Below are positions 1-10,296 of a stretch of DNA of 27,483 nt, in pieces. Source of the stretch: Conidiobolus incongruus B7586. Taxonomy: Eukaryota; Entomophthoromycota; Entomophthoromycetes; Entomophthorales; Conidiobolaceae. The stretch lies in the NCBI GenBank assembly GCA_000697335.1, contig JNEM01014367.1, forward strand, positions 1-27,483, written 5' to 3'. Position numbers and translations under genes: made by a program. A model generated the notes under the pieces. It ran no database searches, was not told the DNA's origin, and saw nothing but the letters and a program-made list of their open reading frames with translations. Numbering within the stretch: the stretch's first letter is position 1; each line of letters begins with the position of its first letter.

Positions 1-99
1 TATAATCTTAGATAAAGATAATTTAATAAAAAATGATTTTAATTATTAACAAATATTAATATAATTTTAACTTTATAAATTACTTTTATAAATTAATAT

Positions 100-450
100 A
101 TATATTAAAGTTTAAATTAAAATCAATTAATATAAATATAAAATAGGTACATTATAATTTAACTAAAGCTTAAAAAAAAGCTAGAGTAGCTATTATTATA
201 TAAAACTTACTAAGGTATAGCTAGAAACCAAGGTTTTCATAATAAATTATAATAATTGATGAATCTTAAATTTTTTTGTTTAATCCTTTGTTAAAATATA
301 AATCAAAGTATTGGATTAAACCAAATCAACCCTTTTAATAAATTTTTTTAAATAAGCATTTTTTTTGATAAGTGAATATAAATTATTATAATTTATTATA
401 ATAATATATATTATTTTTATTTAGTTTTTAAAGGAAAATCAATTAATATT
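100..450. repeat. Decayed direct repeat A, copy 1
   Basis: This stretch matches 935-1285 in the same orientation at an offset of about 836 bases. Shared landmarks are AAAATAGGTA followed by ATAATTTAACTAAAG, then AACTTACTAAGGTATA, ACCAAGG, and GGATTAA followed by AAATCAACCC. By eye roughly four of five bases agree, and most mismatches are C/T or G/A transitions. I see no terminal inverted repeats, target-site duplications or coding frame, so the element type is unknown. A dead transposon or a segmental duplication would both fit. Confidence 0.75.
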
Positions 451-600
451 ATCATATAATTGAAGAAATGGGAAATATTTTAACTTTTAATTTTTCAGAC
501 ATATTATTAATTTCAAATAATAAAATATATACAAAACAAATAAGAAAATAAATAATTTTGAATTATATATTTATATATATATGTTAGTTTTTTAAAATTG

Positions 601-634
601 ATTATTTAATTTAATTATGCTTAAATTAAATAAT
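601..634. repeat. Perfect inverted repeat, 14-base arms
   Basis: ATTATTTAATTTAA at 601-614 is the exact reverse complement of TTAAATTAAATAAT at 621-634, with a 6-base spacer TTATGC. It could extrude a cruciform, but both arms are pure A and T, where such matches arise easily. It lies between the two A repeats. Confidence 0.6.
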
Positions 635-934
635 AACCATCAAAAGTCATTGATTTTAATATCAATAAAACTTTATTATAAACCCTCAATAATTATATAA
701 AATTTACAAATAACTTTTGATAATGAAGTATTATCTAAATTAAAAATTTATCACTAGGTAAATTACTTTATAGCTAAGAGAAAAACTACCCAAAACCTAC
801 TAAAATTTAAAAAATTAATTTCAACTATTGTTTTTTTAATTATTAATAAAATAAAAAATAAATTAAATAATACCCTTTTATTTCAGCTAGAGAATTATCA
901 AGATATCTTAATATTAGTTATATAAGTATTTTAT

Positions 935-1285
935 TTATATTAAAATTCAAATTAAAATTAATTATTAAAAATATAAAATAGGTAATATATAATTTAACTA
1001 AAGTTTAAAAAAAGTTAGAGTAGCTATTGCTAAACAAAACTTACTAAGGTATATTTAAAAACCAAGGCTTTTATAATAAATTATTATAATTAATAAATCT
1101 TTTTTTATATAATCCTTTATTAAAATATAAATCAAGGTGATGGATTAAGCTAAATCAACCCTCTTTATAAATTTCTTTAAATAAATACTTTGTTGATAAG
1201 CAAATATTAATTATTATAATAAATTATAATAGCATATGTTATCTTTATTTAGTTCTTCAAAAAAAACCAATTAATAATAAATTTT
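935..1285. repeat. Decayed direct repeat A, copy 2
   Basis: Partner of the copy at 100-450, same orientation. The shared core runs from AAAATAGGTA near 974 to the AT-rich stretch ending in CCAATTAATAATA near 1280. This copy lies directly against the start of repeat B at about 1300, so A and B may be parts of one larger decayed unit. The exact edges cannot be fixed by eye in sequence this AT-rich. Confidence 0.75.
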
Positions 1286-1299
1286 ATATTACTTTTATA

Positions 1300-1742
1300 A
1301 ATAAAACTTTTTTAAATTGGTATTCTTAATATAATTTATGATAATCTATTATTTTGTATTATAATTAGAAAATATATAAATCTAAAGTTATAAACAACTT
1401 TCTAATAAAATATAATTGGAAAAAACTACCATATTTAATATATATTTTTTAGATTATAATCCATGTAATTATAATTATTTTGGTAATTAAAAAACTAACT
1501 TATAAGAAAGAAAATTTTTGCAAGAAAATTTAATTAATTATAAAATATCAAATTTCAGTCTTTGATAAAAAGAATAATTTTTTAGGTATTAGATCTTTGC
1601 TAAAAGTATAGCAAAAATTATTAGAAATAAAGGAAATTATTAATTTTATATTATATATTTTTTTTACTGTTTATATATTAAAATGTATATTTTTTCCAAT
1701 TATAAAAAATTCCTATTATTTAAATTACAAAGTAATAATAAG
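1300..1742. repeat. Decayed tandem repeat B, copy 1
   Basis: A unit of about 440 bases is followed almost directly by a second copy at 1761-2177. Shared blocks include TTTAAATTGGTATT, TTAGATTATAA, CTTATAAGAAAGAAAATTT, CTAAAAGTAT or TTAAAAGTAT followed by a GCAAAA block, and ATTATTTAAATTACAA. Differences between the copies are mostly C/T and G/A transitions. No coding frame survives. Confidence 0.75.
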
Positions 1743-1760
1743 AATTATATTTAGTTTTTT

Positions 1761-2177
1761 AATAAAACTAATTTAAATTGGTATTATTAATATAATTAAA
1801 AAACTTATTATTTCATAAAATATTAATAAATATATAGAGTTTAAGTTATAAAAAACTTTTTAATTAAAAATAACTAGAAAAACTATTATATCTAACATAT
1901 TTTTAGATTATAACTTATGTGATTATAATTGTTTTAGGTAATTATAATATTAGCTTATAAGAAAGAAAATTTCTATAAAAAAATTAATTAGTTTATATAA
2001 GTTTAAATTTTAGCCTTTAATAAAAATAATTATTTTTTAGATATTAGAACTTTATTAAAAGTATGGCAAAAAGATATTAAAAATAAAAGAAATTTTTAAT
2101 TTTATATATTAAAATGTTAATTTTTTTTAATCATAAAAAATTCACATTATTTAAATTACAATATAATAATAATAAAA
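1761..2177. repeat. Decayed tandem repeat B, copy 2
   Basis: Second copy of the unit at 1300-1742. Two fragments further right look like the same family: 2238-2284 repeats the end of the unit (TTCTTATTATTTAAAATACA), and 2605-2640 repeats its middle (TGTGATTATAATTGTTTTGG). The fragment at 2605-2680 keeps more G and C (CAAGTTAAAA followed by GATCCAGGG) and may be closer to the original sequence. Confidence 0.7.
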
Positions 2178-3046
2178 GAATCTTAAATTTATATTATATT
2201 TTGATTTTGATTTTTATTATATCAAATTATTGATTTATTTTTAATTGCAAAGAATTCTTATTATTTAAAATACAAAGTAATATATGATATTTTACTTAAA
2301 ATTAAAATAAATACTTAAATAATCAAAACACATATTATAAATTCTAAAATATTTTTTAAAAAAATATTATATGGAATAGATATTAATAATATAATATTTT
2401 ATTAATTATTATCAATAAAAATAAATAATAATTTTAATAATAGAATATAAAAAAATAATTTTATAATTTAATATAAATTTAGATAGAAAATTATGTATTT
2501 TATTTTATAATAATTTTTTATATACAAATCTAAAATATATATAATATAAATTATCAAAGATTTATTTATTTAAATGAACTGGTTTTTATTATCACATCTT
2601 CTATATTAGCTTAAAATCTTTGTGATTATAATTGTTTTGGCAAGTTAAAAAATTTGATCCAGGGAAAAAGATTTGACAATATTTCAACTATATATTTCCA
2701 AATTAAGGGTGTAATTTTGAAGATAAAATATAAATACCAATATAAAAAGGTTAAGTAATAACCATTAGTATAGAATACTGTAATTGTTAAACAAAGGTAT
2801 TATTGAAACCATATTATTTTTGCTTTAATTTTATTTCTTAAAATATATATTTAAAATAAGAGAAATTAATTTTTCAATAATATTCTTTATACTAGAAATT
2901 TAAAATTTTGAATATTTAGAACTATTATAATAGATTTATTGAAATAAAAAGCTATTTGATTGATAAATTTAAAAATATAGATAATTAAAATGACAAAAAG
3001 AAAATGAGGAATTTAAAATAATTTAATATAATATTGAATATAAAAT

Positions 3047-4570
3047 TTAAACCCATTCCCTATAAAGTTATTAGTTGTGAATAAATAATACAAAAAATTA
3101 ATAGCCTTACCTATCAGGTAACACTATAGGAGCAATAAGTGTCCAAAAGTAAAGTCCAAAAGAGATCCAGCCACTAGCAACTTTAACCCAAAGAGCGCTC
3201 CAAGATCTTCCAATAAATATTGCACCATCATGAGGATCGAAATCGCCCCAGTTAGTGAGAAGCATGGCCGCATACATAGATGCAATAGCAAAGACAAGAT
3301 GGAAGAAAGAATAATTATATGCAACTCCAGTAGCTTCGTCATCAACAATTTGATTTTGGTCATCTTCAAGAGCCTCAGACTGAGATAATGATCCACTATT
3401 GACTGCTGCTTGAATAGCAGAATTGCGAGAAGATGGATCTGAGAGAGGTAAAGAAGTATATTCGGGAGATGAAGCGAGTAAAGTGTTACTTTGAGTGGCT
3501 GCACGACTTGTTGAATATACAATAGCTAAAATAGTCATAGCTGCACCAATGGCAAAAGTAATAGGTTTAGCAGAAGTACCATGACCATGATCCAAAGGAT
3601 TACAATGCTTGGTATTGTCATTGGTAGGTTCATTGACAATAGCACTAGTAATTAAATAAGTTCCATAAAGAACCATAATACCAGCTTGGGTCAGTCCACT
3701 CTTAGGATTGGCGTCTTGAACTTTCGGATGAATTGATATCAATACGGTCAAAATAGACAAAATAAGATTAAGACTGATGATTGTTTGGTTCAAAGTACAT
3801 CCATGACCTGCGAAAAATCCATATTGCAAGCCAATCATAGTAATAGATATAACAAATACTACTAAAGTACTTCCAACTAAAATCCACTTCCATTTATTAC
3901 TATTGTCATTCTCCCAATTTTCCAAACATCTTTCAGCCCAAGAATGTGTAAAATCAATCAAAAGTACAAGTTGAATTAAAATAAAAAATCCGGCCCCGAT
4001 TAGAGCAATATATTTACTCCAATACACGAAAAATACTGGAGGAATGAAAAAGCTCAAAATGATAAAAGCCAACCAAGCAATAAATTTAACAGTCCAATAT
4101 TGATTTTGAATTTTAGCCCTTGGATTGTGAGTATCGTTCACATTGAAAACGAGACCAGCTAAAATTAAATGGAGTAACGTCAAAGCAAAGCACACTCTAT
4201 GAACTGAAATGGGTCCGTAGCATCCTTCAGTTCCACATTTTAATTCCAAATAACCGAAAGAAATATCTTTAATTTTATCAAATACATAGGGATGACTAAA
4301 TAGTGCAGCCAGCTAAAATAAGCCTATTAATGATATATAGATTTGGAAAGAATGATATAGCTTACTCCTGAATTTAATAAGAAAATAATCTAATAAGAAA
4401 ATAAAATTAATTTTCAATTATTTGAATGTTAATTTAGAAAAGCTTACAGCATAGGTAATTCTGGTAGCTATTGAACCCGTCAAATTAATACTTTTACCAA
4501 AACAGGAGCAACACAAGGAAGAACAACAGGAAATAGCTTGACCTGCACAACAACTGAATACAATTCCCAT
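3047..4570 (-). CDS. SERINC/TMS1-family multipass membrane protein
   Basis: Encodes a 453-residue protein of the SERINC/TMS1 family, multipass proteins of endomembranes and plasma membrane first linked to serine incorporation into lipids and later to lipid scrambling; the exact activity here is inferred from family. The exons on the minus strand are 4570-4448, 4389-4366, 4312-3111 and 3059-3047. The start ATG at 4570 gives the typical Cys-rich N-terminus (MGIVFSCCAGQAISCC), then a motif like ATRITYA. Exon 2 is only 24 bases (IIFLLNSG) and continues the first membrane helix. Family landmarks follow: CGTEGCYGPISVHRVCFAL near residue 75, about ten hydrophobic segments, SGLTQAGIMVLYGTYL, and the C-terminal VLPDREWV. 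Introns are 58, 53 and 51 bases, all with GTAAG donors. A Ser-rich, acidic loop at about residues 325-375 separates the last helices, as is usual. Length matches the family norm of about 450-490. Confidence 0.95.
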
Positions 4571-6218
4571 TACTAATATTTATTAATATTTACAATGATA
4601 ATGTTTAAAATTTAATAATTTTAAAATATTGAGATAAAGATTAAGAAACAAAGTGGATTAATAAAGTTGCTAGAAATTGGAATTGTAGAATTTTAATTTG
4701 AGTTAATGAAATCATTATGAACAGAAACCTCACATTTGTTTTACAAAATTATTTTACTATTAATAAAATCAGAATTAAATGTAATTTTTTTTCAAACATT
4801 TATTTGCCCAAATTATATCATAGATTTTATATAATGAAGTTTGAGAAAATAAATGTTACTCAAATGTGTTATTATTCACTGATAAAATTAATAATTGAAT
4901 ATATATTTTTAAATAGCTATAAATTTCAGGAAGTTGATATTTGAATTTGATATTTAATATCATCAACTAATTGATTTTATTGGTTAAGTTGTTCTCCAAT
5001 CAGAGTGGAATACTCTGGATTAGTGAAATTTCTTTCATATTCCTTTAACCAATCATTTTTTGCAATTATTTATTACAAATTTGGTAATCTTTAGAAATGA
5101 TCGCAGCTAAATTTGATACAATCAGAGTTTACATATTTACAGTGAATTAGTGCATAACTTTTCAAAAAGTATTTTGATATTTATTTCAGAACATATTAAG
5201 TTTTTATTTGTATTAAAAAATTTCAAATTCGATATATTGTTTCAATGTTACTAGAAGCATAATACATAGTTTTATAAAATAGTATTTAGTATATATAAGT
5301 ATATGACGCTTTTAACTTGAAGATAATTAAATAAGTAATATAACTTAAATAATGTAATATTTAAAAAAACTATCAAAATTGTTACACATACCTAATCAAA
5401 TATAAAATCAAACATTTGATATTCAATTCAATATTAGAAAATATATAATTTAATAAAATTTAAAGATCATTTGAATTATGCAAATTAATGAGACTGCTAT
5501 TATGAAAACAAAAATTCATTAATTAATTATGATATTAAATTGACAATGACTAGAACTGCCAATATTTTGATTTATATAGTTTTTAAATGATTCCATTATA
5601 AAAAATCGATTATATACAATGTGAAAACATTAATCGAATAAATAATCATTTAATATAATTTACTGATTTTATAAATGATAGATTTTTTAAAAATTAATTT
5701 TCAAATTAAATCAAAAATTTAAAAATTAATTTTAAAAACATTATCAATAGTCACTATTCTCAAGAAAATAAAACTGTTTATATATTCAAAAGAATGGGAA
5801 GATTTCTAGCTATACTAATTTCTGAGTATTTTTATATTATGCATTCAATGTATTAGGGAATGAAGATAATCTCAAATACTCGATTTTGTACTATTAACAT
5901 TTTAGATACATTAAACATAAACATAAGTTCATTGAAGTGCTATCAGTCGAGGGATCTCGTTTATTACGATTAATACGATTTATTATTAATCTTCAAATGA
6001 TTCATCAGAATGCAATAGATTTTATTTAATTTAACTATACAACCAGTCATTTTATTAAAGTTTATTCAATATACATATTGAATAGCATTTATTTCAATAT
6101 TTAGGCTAATGGAAATCATCTTATTAAAATCCGAAATAAAATATAATATAATACCAATTGGAGAATGGTTTTAAATATGACTGAACATTATTGACTTTTT
6201 CAGCTGATTTGTTCTTTG
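4571..6218. other. Intergenic region with coding-like islands
   Basis: Upstream of the SERINC gene, so its promoter should lie in the left part. No intact gene is visible. The most notable content is the minus-strand coding-like patch at 4977-5160, listed separately. A plus-strand frame at 5794-5973 reads for 59 codons with one internal stop and is too weak to call. The rest is AT-rich without visible structure. Confidence 0.6.
4977..5160 (-). pseudogene. Coding-like remnant, unknown protein C-terminus
   Basis: On the minus strand a frame ending at the TAA at 4979-4977 reads DWLKEYERNFTNPEYSTLIG followed by EQLNQ, with normal amino acid composition in a region otherwise rich in A and T. Just upstream (5085-5150) other frames read TLIVSNLAAIISKDYQI and SYALIHCKYVNSDCIKF. 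The frames do not join without a shift, and no intron of the usual 45-63 bases links them in phase. I read this as the 3' end of a decayed gene, or as exons whose junctions I cannot resolve. It lies on the same strand as, and downstream of, the LRR-like remnant at 6219-7410. The protein family is not recognised. Confidence 0.35.
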
Positions 6219-7410
6219 TCACCCAATTAAGTCATCAAAATTTGTTTTGTTAAAAGGATTAAGATCAAATTTAGAATTGTCAAAAGCTTTCAATTTCAAA
6301 TACTCTAGGTTATCAATATCAAAGTCTAATATAAGAGACAGGTACTTCAGACTGTTGAATAACTCTCAATAATTTCAAATTGTTTGAACGTTATATGATA
6401 TTTATGTACTTAGCCAAATGATGGACTATAACCAATAGTCAAACCTTCAATATTGAGACCAGATAGGCACAAATGATAAATATTCAAACTAAATTTTCTG
6501 AAATACTTCGAATATGCAACATTTTGATCGAAAGTAAAGCAGAATATCCGTTTCGTTAAAATGACTTGATATGATATTGATCCATTTTAGTGTCTAACTC
6601 TTTAACTTTGACAGTTTTTGCATCACTTCAAGTGCTGTATAATTCAAACTGGTCACGAGAGTAACTTTACCAATATGTGGATTCAATGAAAAATATTGAC
6701 TGAGTGTGAGAATTTATACAGGAACACCATCAACAAGTTTTATAACCTTGAGATTTGCTAAATATTTAAGAGATATAATGTATTGGTCGAGATGTTTCTC
6801 CAGAATAGAAACATAACCCGTTTGAACTGTTTTTGGAACCATAATCAACTCTTCGAACGAAGCAACTACTGAACCGTAGATGCTCTAGACTTTTAGGTAA
6901 TTGGCGTAAGTACTGTGAAATACCAGTATCTTCTGAAAGTAGAGTAATATAATAAACCAAGGAAAAAATTCCAACCTATTGTGAGAGCTCAACAACTTAC
7001 ACAATGTACTAATTCCAATTGCCAAGTAAAACAAATTCAATCTCTTTATATTCTAAAATATTCGTTATCATTAAAATCCGAATGAACAAAATGTTCACTA
7101 ACTCTAAGTTCTTCAACAAACAGACTGGCCAATTTCGAATCCTCTTCCAAAACCTCTAGGGAATGATTAACCAATTTGAAACCACTGACATCATCATAAC
7201 TAATGTCTTCGTTCGGATGGTGGATATACCTTCAAGTTGAAGATTTTGAAAATTTAAGGGTTCACTTTATGTCATATTCTTCTATGTAAATGCTGTAAAG
7301 TATTTATATTATCTATGTCAAGAAATTTGAATTTTTCAAAGTTGAAAAATCCTTGACCAATAGATTACTTCAATAACATCATTACTTATATTTATATCCG
7401 TAATAATTTT
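6219..7410 (-). pseudogene. Decayed leucine-rich (F-box/LRR-like) protein gene
   Basis: Several minus-strand frames carry leucine-rich segments with the spacing seen in fungal F-box/LRR proteins, but stops and frame changes separate them. In gene order: 7361-7280 reads FNFEKFKFLDIDNINTLQHL; about 7240-7046 reads GFKLVNHSLEVLEEDSKLAS and then FVEELRVSEHF before a stop; 6960-6766 holds ISQYLRQLPKSLEHLRFSSC; 6365-6219 reads NSLKYLSLILDFDIDNLEYL and then KLKAFDNSKF before a TGA. The introns usual for this genome do not restore one frame by eye. Local G+C is higher than in the flanks, as expected for former coding sequence. The LRR assignment rests on the pattern of Leu and Ile only; no F-box was identified. 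Confidence 0.45.
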
Positions 7411-8351
7411 AACTAGGGTTAGGTGATATATAATTATACTTGGTGATTTTTGATAAAGTTTAATATTTGATGAAGAAATATTCATAAACTATGAATTATT
7501 TATATTGATTTGATTCAATATACTTATTAAATTTAAAATTTTTCAACTTGATTTTTTCGTAATTCATAATGAAATTTGCATTTGATAAAATGCTTTTCTA
7601 ATTTGTATTATTTGAATTAATAAACCACATATTTTAGATAAAATATCTATATGTTAAAAATAGAATAAAAAATTTTCTACAAATTACACAGCCTTTGCCA
7701 ATAATACAAATTGAATAATAATAAATAATGCTTATTATTTTAAATTGATATATATTAATATAGATAACAAATGAAAATACATAGATATATTTATATATCA
7801 TTTTATATTGGCCTATAATGTTTCAAAAGTCATTGTAACGATGGTTAATTAAAAGGAGAAATAAAAATACTGAATATAACTCATATTTAGAACAATTTAA
7901 AATTTATCAATGGATATGAAATTTATAAAAACACGAAAATGTATTAAAAAGGAAGGTTAAAGATGAATTAAATTTAAAATATTTTGATCTTGATTTATTA
8001 ATTAATTTTAATAATAATAACAAAATTTAATTGATTTATAAAATTATTATAATAAAAATTCAAATATTATATGATATTGTTTTTTTGAATGATAGTATTA
8101 AATTAAGGATTTAAATTAGAATTTAATGATATTAAATATACATTTAATAAACTCATACTAAGGTTAGATAATCATAATAATAATGTTATTAATAACAAAA
8201 ATAGGAAAAAGTTAGTCATTTGAGGTATTTTGAGCAGTCATGCAAAATTTAGACTTACATTCCCCCCAATAGAAATTTATCAAGTTATTAATTGTGGGGG
8301 AAAAGATTGAGTGACATGAGAGTAACTTTGAATACTTTGGACTCTCTCAAT
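7411..8351. other. AT-rich intergenic region downstream of RAD21
   Basis: No open frame or repeat of note from 7411 to about 8230. The right end is the 3' side of the minus-strand RAD21 gene and contains the GC-rich stem-loop at 8260-8302, listed separately. Confidence 0.6.
8260..8302 (-). promoter_or_regulatory. GC-rich stem-loop in probable RAD21 3' UTR
   Basis: The plus strand reads TTCCCCCCAAT at 8260-8270 and ATTGTGGGGGAA at 8291-8302. These pair as an 11-base-pair stem (seven pairs, one bulged base at 8295, then four pairs) around a 20-base loop. The stem starts about 50 bases past the RAD21 stop codon at 8352-8354, so it probably lies in the transcribed 3' untranslated region. Runs of five or six G or C are very rare in this window's non-coding DNA, so the match is unlikely to be background. 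The function is unknown; RNA stability, 3' end formation or protein binding are possible. Confidence 0.5.
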
Positions 8352-10296
8352 CTAAACAGTACCAGGCACGAATGGGGTTCCCGAAGTAATGACGAGGTTG
8401 TCATCGAAGAAAGATTCCTAAACTATTATTAGTACTGTGATATAAGAGTATTGATGTAATAAAATTACTTTGGGTTTAATCAAAATCTCACCATAAGCTT
8501 CTTTTTGTTCGACATTCACTAAGTTCTTAGTGCGAAGGACTAAAGTCTCGAAGAAGAATTTTACTGCATCCCTCCTGTTGACCTTGTCGGGACCTGCAAT
8601 TTTACTGAATTCACATTGTTGGTTGGTGCCGCGGGTTGCCAACATTTGACTGCGGAGGAGGTCGCGTGCTTTGAGTGTGGAACGACCTAAACGGATTTGG
8701 TGAGGTTGGGCTGGGGTTTCGGGCACGGGTTCGAAAATATCGACTTCTGCGTCGTCCAGGGGCATGCCAAAAAGTTTGCTTACGTTGCCGGGTGTAAAGG
8801 AGTCGAAAGTGCGGACACCTTCGTCAATCTAGAAGTGTATTATAAGTACTATAGTTTTTATAATCGAGTGAATTGGAATTACTTGGAATTGCATAGGTGA
8901 AGAAATATTACCAAAGTGGGGAGTAGGAGCCAACAAATTATCCAAATCTAAATAACCATAAGAAATCAATCCACAAATATCAAACAAAATAACTTACTGG
9001 AAGCAATATTGGACATGTTGAGAGCGCTAGTAGCAGCTTGGAACTGTTCTTTTTGGTGAGGAATCAAATTCAATGGAGCTGAGAAATCCAAATAGTAGGA
9101 AACTGCATTCTTTTCCCAGTTCCATAATTGGTGAGGCTTCTTGAACACTGGGATGAAGTCGGAGGCTTCCATAATTGCGGAAGGATCATTGATTTGAGCA
9201 CGGATTTGTTCTTGAGTGAGTTGAGTGATGTCGTCGACCAAGACTTTGCGCTTAAGACTCTTGGGTTGAGTGGATTGAGCGATGGGGACATCACCGGGAG
9301 CTTCTTGAATATTTAAACCTAAAACATTGAATGAATATAAAATATTGTAACTTAATACAATAAAAATTACTAGCCATTTGATTCTCCAAATTAGCATCTA
9401 TACCGAAAGGAGTTTGAGGCAAATGATCAAAATCTGAGGGCATTTCCAAAACTTTAGAGGGATCCAATTGAGAAATTTCACCTTGGTCAAATCCACCAGG
9501 GGTCATCATACTGGCATCTCTAGCAACTTCTACATCCATATCACCACCTGGAGTCATGCCAGACATCGAGTGAGGTGTGAATAGTTCGGGATCTAATTCT
9601 AATCCAAGGCCCAAATCAATATTATCGTCCCCACCAGCTAACAAGTAATCATCAGTGGGATTCAATAACATTGGCGATTCAGTGCCTCTGGAATCCAAAA
9701 TAGTAATATCATAAGCTCTTCCAACATTGCGATCTAACCCTTGACTGAAGTCCCAGCCCCTAAAAATGATTAATCTGGATTCTAATATAAAAGTATAATT
9801 AATTACTTTAAATTGAATTCAGGTTCGGGCAATAAAATATCGAATTGATTCAAAACTTCAGGCAAAGTGATAGCATTCAAATTACTTACAACTTGATCGT
9901 GAGGTAAATCCACTAATCCCGGACGGAAAGCCTAATCTCTAAGGTTAATAATTATACTTTATAATTATTAAGAATTTTATACCATTTTAATTTTAACCAA
10001 AGCTTCATTACAATCCTCTAATAAATACTTGGTTTTTCTGGAATAAATTCTAACAACACCCAATAACAATTGACCCGAAAGTCTCAAGGCCATAGGAGGT
10101 TGGTCAATGCCGATAATTGCATCTAATTCGAATTAGTTTAAATTCACTTAAAAATATTGGGAATAAAATTACTGATGGGATTAGTTAAATCAGTGTCTAC
10201 AAGTTGAGCTTTTGTCAACTTACGCTCCATATGAGCAGCTAACCAAACTCTCGCCAAAGGTTCTTTAGGTCTTAAAATGGCTTCAGTATAAAACAT
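8352..10296 (-). CDS. RAD21: RAD21/SCC1-type cohesin kleisin subunit
   Basis: Encodes a 529-residue kleisin that closes the SMC1-SMC3 cohesin ring and is cut by separase at anaphase (family knowledge). Exons on the minus strand: 10296-10173, 10122-9983, 9931-9807, 9759-9371, 9318-8998, 8947-8883, 8828-8469 and 8417-8352; introns are 47-54 bases. The N-terminal SMC3-binding domain (residues 1-100) is strongly conserved: [50 protein letters not shown] and [13 protein letters not shown]. The segment [11 protein letters not shown] follows at about 110. Residues 205-210 read DVEVAR, which fits the (D/S)xExxR separase consensus. The segment [20 protein letters not shown] at 282-301 is also typical. 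The C-terminal winged helix that binds SMC1 ends the protein ([20 protein letters not shown], then [11 protein letters not shown]). REC8 is the main alternative, but the conserved [10 protein letters not shown] segment and the mitotic-type N-terminus favour RAD21/SCC1. Confidence 0.95.

Larger units (their letters stand above)
1..3046. other. AT-rich gene-poor region with decayed repeats
   Basis: No open frame of useful length and no recognisable protein motif was found on either strand. The sequence is almost entirely A and T, with only scattered short stretches that hold several G or C. Most of its internal structure is explained by two families of direct repeats, listed separately (100-450 with 935-1285, and 1300-1742 with 1761-2177). 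The last few hundred bases, 2680-3046, lie just past the stop codon of the minus-strand SERINC gene and should include its 3' untranslated region. No clear polyadenylation signal can be told apart from the AT-rich background. Confidence 0.7.

Noticed and set aside
100-2290. Repeats A and B as ends of a mobile element
   Set aside because: No terminal motifs, target-site duplications or coding remains were seen, so they are left as repeats of unknown origin.
4717-4944. Plus-strand 75-codon open frame
   Set aside because: Its composition (Ile, Asn, Lys, Phe, Tyr) is what AT-rich DNA gives by chance; no motif and no splice context.
5794-5973. Plus-strand frame of 59 codons with one stop
   Set aside because: Protein-like in places (NILDTLNINISSLKCYQSRD), but too short, on the other strand from nearby remnants and without splice signals.
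9128-9316. Plus-strand open frames across RAD21
   Set aside because: They overlap conserved RAD21 exons on the minus strand.
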